This document shows positions 46,015 through 57,685 of a stretch of DNA of 64,000 nt, one piece after another (the first letter of the stretch is position 1; each line of letters starts with the position of its first letter). The stretch is from positions 434,001-498,000 of the forward strand of contig CP075495.1 of the NCBI GenBank assembly GCA_021613535.1, written 5' to 3'. A model generated the notes under the pieces. The model ran no database searches, had not been told where the DNA came from, and saw only the letters and a program-made list of their open reading frames with translations. The position numbers were made by a program, and so were the translations under genes. This stretch comes from Adineta vaga. Lineage: Eukaryota > Rotifera.

Positions 46015-48496
46015 ATGAATATGAAACTTTTTTTGATTTACTTTTTATTACAAATTTCTATTGTATATGGTTCGCATTTTCGTGGTGGAACAATTACATG
46101 GTTAGTCAATAGAAATATATTTTGTCTTGTCATTTATATCTAAGTTTGTTTTCTTTAGGCGACCTTTGAATGCAACACCTAATGGTGTTTCAGCTACTTT
46201 TATCATTCGTGAACGATATTCATGGCGTCTCACTTTCTCTGCAGCTACCTATTGTGATTCTAATACTATCGCTACTAGTGGTCTTATTGGTGCAGGTGAT
46301 ACTGTTCAATGTACAGGTGCATCTCCAGCCGGTAGCTGCTCGTCTTGGAGTACTATGCCTACAACAACATATTGTACAGACTTCAGTACTGCTCTTGATG
46401 TTAGTTCTGGTGAAAGAACAAAACAATATACATTTCCATTGGGTCTTTCATTTACCATTTATTATACTCAAGCTGCCTGGCTTAATGAACTTGTTGTAGG
46501 AGGTGGTTCACCATGGTATGTAGCTAATCGAGTGAATACAAATCTCAGACCAGATGGTTATATCAATACAAGTCCTGTTGCTGTCACACTTCCGATTATC
46601 TATAAGCAGATTAATATTCAACATGTTCATGTTGTTCAAATGTCGGATTTTGATGGTTCAGATACTTTACAATGTCGATGGGCAACTGCAACTGGTAATA
46701 TCAATCAATACAATGAATGTGGTGGAATTTGTAACGCTGTTCCTAGTTCTGTGCTTATTGGAACAAACTGTACTATTGTATTTACATTAACAGTTGCTTA
46801 TAGATATGCAGGAGTTGCATTACAAATCGAAGATTACTTCACATCAACATCACCAACACCAATGAGCTCTGTACCACTCGAATTTCTTTTCTATGGTTAT
46901 CCTGCACCTACTGGTTGTTCAACACCGCCAGAAATCATTGGTAATCGACCTAATCGAGGTAAGTTAATGCATCACTTGACACCTTTTTCTATATTTATTT
47001 GAAAATCATTTCATTAGCTTGTATTGGTACACCGGTCGGTTCTAATGTTACTGAATATGTTATCGTCCAAACATTTTGTCCTGGTCAAACAATTACTAAT
47101 TTTATAACAAGTACTCCAATTGGTATGAAGAAGAGTGCGATTCTTAATCCAAGTCCAGGTTAGTTCTTTCTCAATCTCTAAGTTTGATATAATTTCTATT
47201 GTTGAATAGGTATTTATCATTTAATTCTCAGTTGGATTCCAACATCCAATCAATATGGTCCCGAGCCATTTTGTGCTGGTGCCATTGATAATGGAAATCT
47301 TCAATCCAATCAATGGTGTGTCACATTTTTAGTTGGTTTTGAATCACCTGATATCATTCGACCAACCATAGTTCAAGGTTCTGTTTCTCCAATTGGAACT
47401 GTCTTTCAGAATCAGACAGTTTTCTCCTTTCAAAGTAACCATGGTGGCTTGTGTCCTTTAATATATTTTCATTGTTTTATCTCTTTAGCAACAAAATCCG
47501 TCAATCGTCCAACACGTAACGGCACAACGATCTATTTTCGAGATGCTGCAAATGACACAGCTGTTGCACAGTTTGATTGTGGTTGGGCACCTGAAGTCAC
47601 ATTCACCGGTTTCACAACTGTCATTCGTTTTGTCACTGTGAATTGGGAACCTGGTCACTTCTACTATATCACAATGGATGGTGGTACGTGTTTTCTCTTG
47701 AGATGACCTCTTCTGTTTTATATATTTGATTTGTATTGATAATTGTAGGTGTTGTAAGTGGAACTGAGTTTTGTGGTAAGTCATTATTTGTTCATATATA
47801 AGATCAATTGAAATGATATTGTTAGGGCCTGAATCTGCACCCATCACTGATAAAACTTATTGGGTATATAATATTTGGAATCCTGCAGTATCATCGACAA
47901 CAACAACAACAACAACACCATTTACAACAGTGACAGTAACAACAAAACCAACATCAACAACAAGTATCAATACTTTAGTATGTTTTTATTTCATTGTATA
48001 GTATTTCAGTATTGTGAATATTTTGATAATTAGTTAACAACAACTGGTATTGTCATAACAACAACTGCACCTATAACAACAACAGCAACAACTTCATCAA
48101 GTTCACCTCCAACGACAGCTGGTAAGAAATGAAATATTTTTCATGTTTCTCTTTTCTATAATATCATTTCTTGTAGCTCCAACAACAGCTGGTCCAACTG
48201 CATCATCAGCAACAACTGAATCAACAGTTGCTGTTATGTATCCAAAAGATTTTGTAAGTGTTGAAACTCAATTTGTATCTATATATCTATATCTATATAT
48301 ATATATGTGTTGATGATTGTAGGAAGAAGCATGTATGCAACCCGTAGCAATTATGACAAGCCTCATATTTATTGTTTTGATGCCTGGACAGGCTCTAGCA
48401 ATGTATGCCATATTTACAAAACTTGAAAATATCTTTAATCCATCACGTATTCAAACAAAAACACGTCATAGACAACGAATGAAACGAATTCTATGA
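46015..48496 (+). CDS. Secreted mucin-stalked single-TM protein, paralogue C
   Basis: Same ten-exon plan: start ATG 46015 (a second in-frame ATG follows two codons later), exon 2 46159-46958, microexon 47749-47775, end TGA 48494-48496. Signal peptide LFLIYFLLQISIVYG, then SHFRGGTITWRPLNATP. Exon 2 alternates between blocks unlike A/B (TFSAATYCDSNTIATSG, LNELVVGGGSP) and blocks identical to them (WYVANRVNTNLRPDGY onward, VHVVQMSDFDGSDTL). From exon 4 on it is nearly identical to paralogue A; the last exon differs by one residue (EEACMQP against EEACKQP). TM helix and RHRQRMKRIL tail are intact. Confidence 0.85.
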
Positions 48497-48732
48497 GCAT
48501 GAAAGGAACTTTATTTACTTGAACAGTTTCTTTTATTTAATCAAACATATTGATGTTCATTCTTTTCGAGCTTTTCTTCCCTATTTTTATCTCAAATAAT
48601 CTTTGGTTTAATGTGTGTGTGTGTTTATTTTTGAATAATAACACCCTACCATAGAATTTTCATAAGAAATGGAATCAGAAGATGAAAAAGACTAATGAAA
48701 GATGAACTATTTAAAGTTGAGAATAAATCTTG

Positions 48733-48764
48733 AGAGGATGTGGGTGTAGAATTAACGCATTTTC
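48733..48764. repeat. Telomere-like motif, dispersed copy
   Basis: CTTGAGAGGATGTGGGTG runs into TAGAATTAACGCATTTTCC, the inverted equivalent of the core at 41478-41500. Confidence 0.6.
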
Positions 48765-49357
48765 CCTAATATCTATCGACAATACTACATAGCAGTCCAA
48801 ACTCTCGACTGAAGCATTAACAAAAAACGGAATTTACTGACAATTTCACCTGATAAATGTTTTGTTTTGGAAGTGAGTTTTGTATAATTTTGAGGATACT
48901 TGTGTTATATTAATCGATAGACAACCAAAAAATAAGTAACACTGATTCCATGCATTCACGAGTCTTTTTCTGAAAGACTGAGAAGAGTATTCTGAGCGCT
49001 CAAAAACATCATGATTTCTCATATTTTCATTGTCTACTTGTTAATATTTATTGATACTAATATAAGGTTTAAAACCTTCACTTTATGAAATATATGATGT
49101 ACACAACTGAGATTCAGACATGAAAAGGAAAAGTAGAGTAATGATATTATGCAATGAAATGTTCAATCTTTCAGAGACTTTTCAAGAAAATGTTTTTCTG
49201 ACCTTTGAATCGCGACAAACGTATTTCCAATATTTTATGCTTACCACCCGCCTTTCAACCGAGGGAATATTACTAAGAATAAAATTTTGAATATATAAGA
49301 TAAACAGTATCTTGAAAAGTGAGTCTTACATGACAAAGAGCGAGTCATTCATATTGA

Positions 49358-49444
49358 GAGGTGGGTAATAAGGCACTAAACCACACCCATCCTGTTCCAT
49401 AGCCCAGATCACAATGATCCTCAGCCATCAACAACACCCTCAAG
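49358..49444. repeat. Telomere-like motif cluster
   Basis: GAGGTGGGTAATAAGG, CCACACCCATCCTG and, 40 bp on, CAACACCCTCAAG. The order is G-rich arm, C-rich arm, then a CCTCAAG border. Confidence 0.5.
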
Positions 49445-49782
49445 ATTATTTATCGTGATATATTTTCGATTTGAAAGTTCATTCTCATATATATATTTTA
49501 TCCATTTATTTGAACAAATATTCATCAAAGTTTTTGCATCTCAAATGAGAAACACATACGTATATCGATAAAATATATCAACATGGAAAAGAATAACTAA
49601 CATTTACATCGAATAAAATCGGAAACAAGTCACTTTTGTATCCTATTTAAAAAGCATTTACAAGTTGACGGAAATTCGTCAACAAAAATAATCTATGACA
49701 GATGTTTCGATAAGTAACTCTTGTTGTGTTTCATTAGAATCAAAAGTATTATATATCACGTTTTCATTTGCACGTATAAATT

Positions 49783-52700
49783 ATGGAGAAATGTAATGAT
49801 CATCAGATTAAGTTGATATCCATACGAGACATTGATCACAATGAACAGATACAAAATCATTCTCAAGTATTTAATCAAACTATTAATATGACAAATATTT
49901 CATCAATACAAAGGACAGATGATATGTTAGATTCGAATAGTATTGAAAACAAAACAATTACAATCAATCCTCGACTTGTAGAACTGATTACTCAATCGCA
50001 AACTTTACCAATTAAGAATACTCAAATGATTCTGAATCCTCTTCAAGGATATGCCGAACAACCTCTTCTACCATTATCCAAAGCTTGTACACCACTCAAT
50101 GATATTTTTCATAATTTATCATTTTATGTTCAACAAGCATTGAATGAAACACCGGAACAACCAAAAGATGGATTAACTATTGATGAAAGTGCTTCAATTC
50201 GTCTTTATACATTAGAATGGGAAAAACCACATCGAAGTCTTTATTCATTACTCAATTTTACTTTAAAGAATGGAAATCGTGATGATCTTCTACCTTATTT
50301 CAAATATCTTAAACTTTTGTTAACTGCTCTAGTTAAATTACCATGTGTTCCATCATCAACAGTTTGGCGAGGAGTAACGAGAAATTTAAGTTCTGATTTT
50401 CCTCCTGGTACTGAAATAACATGGTGGTCATTTTCATCATGTACAAATGAAATGACTGTACTTGAAAATAATATGTTTTTGGGTAATCAAGGTGATCGAA
50501 CATTATTTTCTGTTGAAACAATAAATTGTCGAACAATTCGTGAACATTCACATTTTATTACTGAAGATGAAGTTCTTCTTTTACCTGGAACACAAATGAT
50601 TGTTCAATCACAATTATCTCCAGCACCTGATCTTTATATAATTCATTTAAAACAAATTCTACCTAAACAAATTTTATTAGAACTTCCTTTTGAAGGTAAA
50701 ACTAATGATAAAATTTGTAGATAAATTAAATTATATTTAATTCTTATAGGTGCCCATCTTTATCCTAAACCTAAGTAAGTAAATGATTTCATTAATTTCT
50801 AAATGTATTTTCTCTGATACTTTTTATGAAATGATCAAGACGTCAATGGTATCGTAAAAAGAGATTTGTCATTCCAAGTGTATTTTTCATCAGTCTGATC
50901 ATTGTTGGTATTCTACTCGGTTCTGTTCTCGGAACAAGATTCAAAAACAAATCATCAGGTATAGTTTGTTATTAGATCTTTATTATCAATTGAAAAATTT
51001 GCTTAGAATTTTAATAAATTCATATTGACTTTTTTCTTTTAGTAACTATATGTGATAATCCATTACAAGGACATATTTTCTATGATGCTGGAAAAAATCC
51101 ATGGGATGCAACACTTGGTTATTTCAGAAACAACAAAACCTTAGATGTGGCAGTAGTCAACTTCATCGAGAATACTGTTTATGTTTCTTTTGGAAATGGC
51201 GATGGAACGTTCCAATATTTAGGAAGAACTATGGTTGGTAAATATCCATGTTTTACAGCATCACATGATTTCAATAATGATGGACAATTGGATCTTGTCA
51301 TTGTTTTAAAAGAAGAAAATGCTATCACTATATTACTTGGTAAAGGAAATGGATTATTTGAAAATTCATATAATTATACAGTTGGAAAAAAGCCTTACTC
51401 TATATTAGTCAATGATTTTAATAATGATAATAAATTAGATCTAATCGTTCCAAATGAAGGTGATCATACTATTAGTGTCTTACTTGGAAATGATTATGGA
51501 ACTTTTCAAACTCCAACTAGTTATGCAGTTGGTATGGGTCCAATTCTTGCAGTGTCAAGTGATTTCAATAATGATGAAAAATTAGATCTTGCGGTGCTCG
51601 GTTACAGGAACGGTACCGTTAGTATATTCTTTGGTGATGGAAATGGAAAGTTTCATATTTTGATACATCATGAATTTAATCGATTGGCATACCATATGAT
51701 GTTGGGTGATTTTAATAATGACACAAAAGCAGATCTAATTATATGTTTGAATAACAAAATTATTAAAGTATTGTTAGGAAATGGAAATGGAACATTTGAG
51801 ATGTTTTTGAATAATACATTTATTGAAGATTGTTATACAGGAATAGTAAGTGATTTGAATAAAGATAATAAATTAGATTTAATATTAGCCAGTTTGGGGA
51901 ATAAATGTGTTACTGTAATGTTTGGAAATGGAAATGGAACATTTCAGAATGGAATCTGCTATAAGACTGCTGCCGTACCACAGCATATAATTTTGAATGA
52001 TTTTAATAATGATAGTTATTTGGATTTAGTGGTAGTTTATCAACAACAAAATACCATTAGCGTATTGATTGGCAACAGTAACGGAACATTTCACAATGCA
52101 TCGGACTATAAAGTTGGAAAGAAGCCAGTTCATCTGGCGACTGGTGATTTTAATAACGATAGAAAAGCAGATCTCGCAGTGATAAACGCTGATGATGGTA
52201 CTTTTAGTATTTTGTTGGGAAATGAACATGGAAATTTTCAGGCTGTAATGAATTATACAGTTGGTCATCGCCCAGCATCGTTAATAAATGGTGATTTTAA
52301 TAATGATAATAAATTAGATTTGGTTGTCGTTAATTTTTATGAAAACAAGATCGGTATTTTATTGGGAGAAGAACAAGGACTTTTTCGAACTCCAAAATAT
52401 TATACGGTCGGTGAAAATCCAAGTTCAATTATATCAGAAGATTTTAATAATGATAGAATATTGGATCTAGTAGTGACCAATGAAGGCAGCAATAGTATTT
52501 GTGTATTGATAGGTAATGGTAATGGTACTTTTCAAATACCAATATTCTATTCGACGAAAAGTTTGCCACAATTTTTAGCATCAGGTGATTTTAATCGTGA
52601 CAATAAATTGGATGTAGTTGTGACTCATAGTGACGGTTCGGTTGATGTACTATTTGGCGATGAAAATGGAAGATTTCAGAATCGAATATCATTTGATATT

Positions 52701-53114
52701 GATGATGCATTAAAAGCAGTAGTAGCATACGATTTCAATCATGATGAAAAACTTGATCTCGCAATAGCCTGTTTTCTTAACGGGAGCGTCATTGTATTAC
52801 TTGGTGAAGGAAATGGAAAATTTCACTTTTTTGCACAATATATCGTTGGTTCACAACCAAATGCTTTAGTATTAAATGATTTCAATAATGATGGAATATT
52901 CGATTTAATAGTAAATAGTTTTAATAGTAATACGATTAAATTATTACTTGGTAATGGAAATGGAACATTTCGAACACCAATACAATATATGATTGAAGGA
53001 AATCCAACTTCTATTAGATCAGGTGATCTAAATAATGATAGAAAACAAGATCTAATTGTAACAAGTAATAATCCTTCGCGTTTTTATGTTTTTTTGAATA
53101 TTTGTGAAAATTAA
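49783..53114 (+). CDS. ART domain - TM - FG-GAP propeller fusion protein
   Basis: Four exons (49783-50695, 50750-50774, 50840-50958, 51043-53114) in phase encode 1042 aa. The N-terminal about 300 residues hold an R-S-E class ADP-ribosyltransferase domain: VWRGVTRNLS (Arg), ITWWSFSSCT (Ser) and FITEDEVLLLPGTQM (ExE). A basic stretch KRQWYRKKR leads into one TM helix (PSVFFISLIIVGILLGSVLG). The remaining about 690 residues are 13-14 FG-GAP/VCBS repeats of about 50 aa, each with a calcium loop such as DFNNDGQLD, DFNNDNKLD, DFNHDEKLD and often a GNGNGTF strand. Basic residues before the helix and no signal peptide predict type II topology: cytosolic ART, extracellular propeller. It could couple outside binding to NAD-dependent Arg modification inside. 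All three ART motifs look competent. Confidence 0.85.
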
Positions 53115-53266
53115 TTATTTATTTAATCAAAAAATAAACTTAACTTAAATTATAATAACTTTAGATAAGATTATTGTTTACTGAATGTGATAGAAAAATG
53201 TCAACTACATTCTTTTTAATATAATTGAAAATTTACGACGTCATCACAATTACAACAAATAGAATA

Positions 53267-54465
53267 TTAAATATGAGTGTCTCCAACAGTTCTTGGTATG
53301 GTGTTTCTTTTTGTACGATTAGATTCTTGAGTAGTTAGTTGTTGTCGATAAAATAAATGAATTAATTCACGACGAAATGATTTACTTGATAATGTAAATA
53401 GATAAAAACTCATACATGATGAGAAATTAGCTATTGAACTACCAGCATTTCCAAGACTTCGATCTCTTAATTTTTCTAATTCACTTTTAATCATATTACT
53501 CGCTATGGTTACATAGAGTTGAGAAATTGAACCAATACTTGTTGTTGTAATGAAAACTAAACATTGAATTGTCAACATTTGAAGAAATTGTCGATCTATT
53601 TTGTTTTGATTTCGATGAATAGGATTTGATATATTTTCTGATGTTACAATTCTTCTTCTACCTTGACGAACATTTCGAATAGTGAGAAAACCAAAAACAA
53701 GCATAAAGATAGTTGGAATCCAACTCCAAATCACCAAATTCCATATCGACCAAAACGTTCGATAAGTGCTCGTTACAGATGTACATGATCGTTGAGGATA
53801 TAAGATAATTCCTTGATAGAAAGGTGCATGAATTTGAAGAAGAAAAACAAATAGAATTGTAAGTGGAATAGCACGAGTTGCCACACGAATACTACTCCAT
53901 TTTCGATATTTAGCAGATGATGAAGTACATAAAAATCTAAATACAATTAGAATAATTAAATCTTATCGAAATATATTCGAACATCGAAAAGTAGTGACAA
54001 CGATATTTTATAAAATATCGTTGTCACTACTTTTGAATATCCCTATGTACCGATCAATTGAAGCCAAAGTCATTAACCATGATGGTACTATTCTAAAAGA
54101 TAAGAAAAGAATAATTAGATATGAATATATTTGTATTAAGTCATAACTTACCGAAAACAAAATAAAAGATAGGATAGAATTTGACATGTTGGATTTGAAT
54201 ATATGAATACATCGATATAATATCCAACTTGAAGTAATCGTAATGGAACAAGAGAACAGACAACAGCACAACCAGATAGTGTTGATGCCATAAAATAATG
54301 TGTACATGGACTTGATCGAAAAGGACGACGTGTAAAAACATAAATACTTAATGTATGTCCAATTATACCAAAAATTATTAGACAAATATTCCATATTTGA
54401 TTGAATATGTTTAAACGTTCAATATCATTGACGAGATTTGACATAGTTGTATTTGATGATGACAT
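53267..54465 (-). CDS. 7TM G-protein-coupled-receptor-like protein
   Basis: Three exons (54465-54152, 54092-54051, 53936-53267) in phase give 341 aa. Seven hydrophobic segments are visible, among them WNICLIIFGIIGHTLSIYVF (TM1) and PLTILFVFLLQIHAPF (TM4 region). Later ones are WNLVIWSWIPTIFMLVFGFL (TM5) and QMLTIQCLVFITTTSIGSI (TM6). After TM3 the splice join gives LASIDRFLCTS, where DRF replaces the DRY of rhodopsin-like receptors. The N-terminus has an NTT glycosylation site. Matches the small orphan rhodopsin-like receptors expanded in bdelloids; ligand unknown. The second intron contains a perfect 48-bp palindrome. Confidence 0.8.
53987..54034. repeat. Perfect 48-bp palindrome inside an intron
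   Basis: AAAAGTAGTGACAACGATAT, TTTA | TAAA, ATATCGTTGTCACTACTTTT. The two 24-nt arms are exact reverse complements with no spacer, centred at 54010/54011. It lies in the 114-bp intron 53937-54050 of the receptor gene. Flanking bases do not extend the symmetry. Confidence 0.95.
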
Positions 54466-54875
54466 GTTGATTTATAAAACGACTGAATGAAAGTTTTATC
54501 ATACTAAATAACTCTATATTTTGATGATATGATTATAAAACTAATCTTTAATTTCTTTCTCATCAAAATTTGATCATATTCAATCTACTATATGAATGCT
54601 TATGATAATTCTATAGCTTAACATTAGTTTTTGACGTCATAAATTAATTATAAAAATAGAAAATGAAATTGTCAAATTCTGACAAGATGATTCTTCAACA
54701 TTCAATATTTTTATCTCGACAAAAATCTATTCTTTTCATGATTATTTTATAAAATAATGAACAGAAACGTACAGACAACAATTTCTTTCGATATTCAGCT
54801 GTCGTAGAGAAAAAGATTTTAATCTAATAAATCAATTTTATTTACAAAATCAAAGATAAATTTCCTAAATACATT
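54466..54875. other. Intergenic spacer
   Basis: AT-rich; nothing recognised. Confidence 0.5.
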
Positions 54876-55248
54876 TTATCGTACAAAACAAAATGGTGGA
54901 CAGATTATATGAGAAGATGCTCGATTATATACCTAAATAAAATAAAAGTAAAAAAGAATGAATGAATGATAAGATTATACTTACATCTTTGATTCTTTTA
55001 TATTCTAAAATACAAGAATAAGAAATAAATATTTTCAATAGAATATAATAATTTACCTTCTGGACTTATATCAAAAGCTTTATCTTTTTCTTTTAAATCT
55101 AAAAAAAACAACAAATCATTGAAAATCTTTTCGACAAAATCAAATTCTTTTTACGTTCTAAAGCTCGTGAAAATGAATTTCGTTTCTTTTTTGGTATTTG
55201 ATCATTTTCAGGAATTAATAATATTTTCGATGATGTTTCATTACCCAT
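54876..55248 (-). CDS. Small four-exon gene, predicted N-myristoylated protein
   Basis: Exons 55248-55155, 55098-55057, 55004-54985 and 54932-54876 join in phase (introns 56, 52 and 52 bp) to encode 70 aa. It begins MGNETSSKILLIPENDQIPK, continues KKKRNSFSRALE and HLKEKDKAFDISPEEYKRIK, and ends CPPFCFVR. Met-Gly with Ser/Thr at position 6 matches the N-myristoylation consensus, and the KKKR cluster could strengthen membrane contact; RNSFSR looks like a basophilic kinase site. No known family is recognised. Exons are too short to show as open frames, so the case rests on four consistent splice joins. Confidence 0.55.
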
Positions 55249-56333
55249 TATTCAAGGTGAAAAATACTTCAATCTAAAGCAAGAAATACATATATACTCA
55301 ATGTTATAATGTTTCCTTTCGTCTCTTACCTATATAAACACGTTTTATCGTTGAATTAGAAATATAATCTACAATACTCTTTTTTCGATTGTTTATATAG
55401 ATATCAGTGAGAAAAGAAAATATACAGCCTACGTTGATCATTGATCTATATCGATTTGAAAAGAAATCGTAGGTAAATATAACATTTATTTACGTCAGAG
55501 TATTTGTTTTTTTGTATTCATAGATTTATTTCGCAGTAGAAATAGTGACGATAAACAAATGGTAAATATCATATTCTATAAATAAAATATCATTACTGAT
55601 CTTTTTTTCCTATACACAAGAATATGATAATTAAAAACAGATTGCTCTATGTATAGTTTTTATTAAATGATGTCAATGGGTATATTCTCTACTTAACACA
55701 TCGTTTGGTCAAGTTTAATAGAAAACAAATATATTTGAACGTGTTTTAAAGAAGAGTGGTGTGACATATTCGGAAGATCAGAGATGCTGGAAAAAGCCCA
55801 TTTTCATAAACCACCATACCAATGTTTGAAATCTCGTTGTATTTGTAGATTTGCATTTGAGTTGTTCATATATTTTCTAATATTTCCATTAAGAATTGTT
55901 ATTATATCGTTGATAAATTAGTAGAATCTAAAATAGATTAAATCTATCGAATAATATTAACAGAAATACTTAGAGAACAATAATGAAAGAAATATTCATA
56001 TGAAATAAGATATCGATTCTTCTTAATCATGTGATGGTAAATACTGATGAAATCGTAAAAAGTTTGCGTGTAAATGTACTACTCTTTATACATTCTGTTT
56101 TCTATAATTCATGATACGAATATTGGAGGAAAGAGTCGTTTATATAATCAGATCTGTCTACATCTACCAACCCTCCAAGATGCGGTTAAAGAAAACATAC
56201 ATTTTCACATCCATGTGCGTTAATAACGCGCATTCTTTTACTACCTACCAATGTTTTTTGACATTCACTCATCTATAGTTTGTCAATGATTCTATGCAAC
56301 AAACATTCTCACATCTCATAAAATATTCACCAC
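55249..56333. other. Intergenic spacer
   Basis: AT-rich, about 1.1 kb. No coding or repeat structure is recognised. Confidence 0.5.
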
Positions 56334-57425
56334 ATGGCAACATCAAACAACAGAACAATCTGTTTTGTGTGTAACAAAGACAAAATTACTTATCCTTGTA
56401 ATGGTTGTAAAAGATTATTTTGTTATACACACTTGAGAGAACATCATCAAGGATTGAATGAAGAATTAGGTATTATTATCAATGATTATAATTGTTTTCA
56501 ACAAATAATTAATGACCAAAAACAAAATTCACGAAATTCTTCTTTAATGAAACAGATCGATCAATGGGAAAGAAATTCAAGAAGAAAATGAATTCAACGA
56601 AATTGATCTAAATTGATTGACTTTTTATTTCTAGAATTAAAATATAATAAATGGAATCAACATGCGACTATATAGTTGCTGGAGGAAATCGAGAAGGATA
56701 ACGATTGAATCAACTGTATGAACCTCGAGGATTAGTTGTTGACGAAAATAATAATATCTATATTGCTGATTTTCAAAATCATCGTATTGTTAAATGGAAA
56801 TGTGGTGATGCAAAAGAAGGTCGAATTCTTATAGATAAAGATAATGATCTATTCAATAAACCAACAGATGTTGTTGTTGATAAAAACAATGATTCTTTAA
56901 TCGTTGCTGATTATGGAAATATCGACGAGTTATTCGATGTTTTGATCAAATTCCAAGAGAAATATCAATTCTTATTGATAATATTGATTGTTTTGGTGTT
57001 GCAATAGATAAATATGGATATCTCTATGGTTCGAATCAAGAAAAAAATGAAGTAAGAAAATGGAAAGATGGACAAAATGATGGAATATTAGTTGCAGGTG
57101 GAAATGGTTTAGGAATTCATCCAAAACAACTTAATTCTTCTACTTTTATTTTTGTTAATGATAATCAATCAATTTATATATCAGATACTGGAAATCATCG
57201 AATTTTGAAATAGAATAAAAATGCAAACAAAGGTATAATTGTTGCAGGAGGAAATAACGAAGGTATAGTGATCTTAATCAATTATTTGAACCTCATGGAA
57301 TAATTGTTGATGAATCGAATCAAATATATATTGATGATTGGGGAAATAATCGAATAATGCGTTGGTCTGAAGGAAATTCATATATTTCCGATCGAAATAA
57401 TCATTGTGTTCAAAAATATGAAATC
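56334..57425 (+). pseudogene. B-box/NHL-repeat protein pseudogene
   Basis: The first exon-like frame (56334-56591) gives MATSNNRTICFVCNKDKITY and a Cys/His-rich segment (CNGCKRLFCYTHLREHH), like a B-box zinc finger followed by a helix. NHL repeats follow: EPRGLVVDENNNIYIADFQN, HRIVKWK, TDVVVDKNNDSLIVADYGN, GVAIDKYGYLYG and IYISDTGNHRILK. The lesions are a TAA at about 56,700 in the first repeat, a frame change near 56,925, a TAG at about 57,212 where a Trp is expected, and further breaks after 57,260. The end (NHCVQKYEISF) runs straight into a telomere-like insertion. Intact relatives are multi-blade NHL propellers. Confidence 0.7.
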
Positions 57426-57428
57426 AGT

Positions 57429-57474
57429 TTTGAGGGTGTGAGTACTCATCTTTTCTGTCACCCACACCCAACAC
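57429..57474. repeat. Telomere-like hairpin at the end of the NHL pseudogene
   Basis: TTTGAGGGTGTGAG, spacer, CACCCACACCCAACAC. It directly follows the last recognisable NHL codons, so it appears inserted at or next to the 3' end. Confidence 0.65.
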
Positions 57475-57685
57475 ATCGTTCGAGAAGAAGAGACGATTTT
57501 TATTTGTAGTTAATTATTAGATTATTTTAATGTTCCATGATATACTGTCATCTTCAGTATAGCCATCTATATGTAATATTATTCGTTTTATTCTTAGATG
57601 TTTTCGAATGATTGGTCAACTGTGAACAATTAACTTTCATTCTTATTTTTATTGAACGAAATTTATCTATGGTTTTTTTTTCTAA

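Larger units (their letters stand above)
48497..49782. other. Intergenic spacer with telomere-like motifs
   Basis: It contains telomere-like elements at 48733-48764 and 49358-49444. No gene is seen. Confidence 0.5.
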
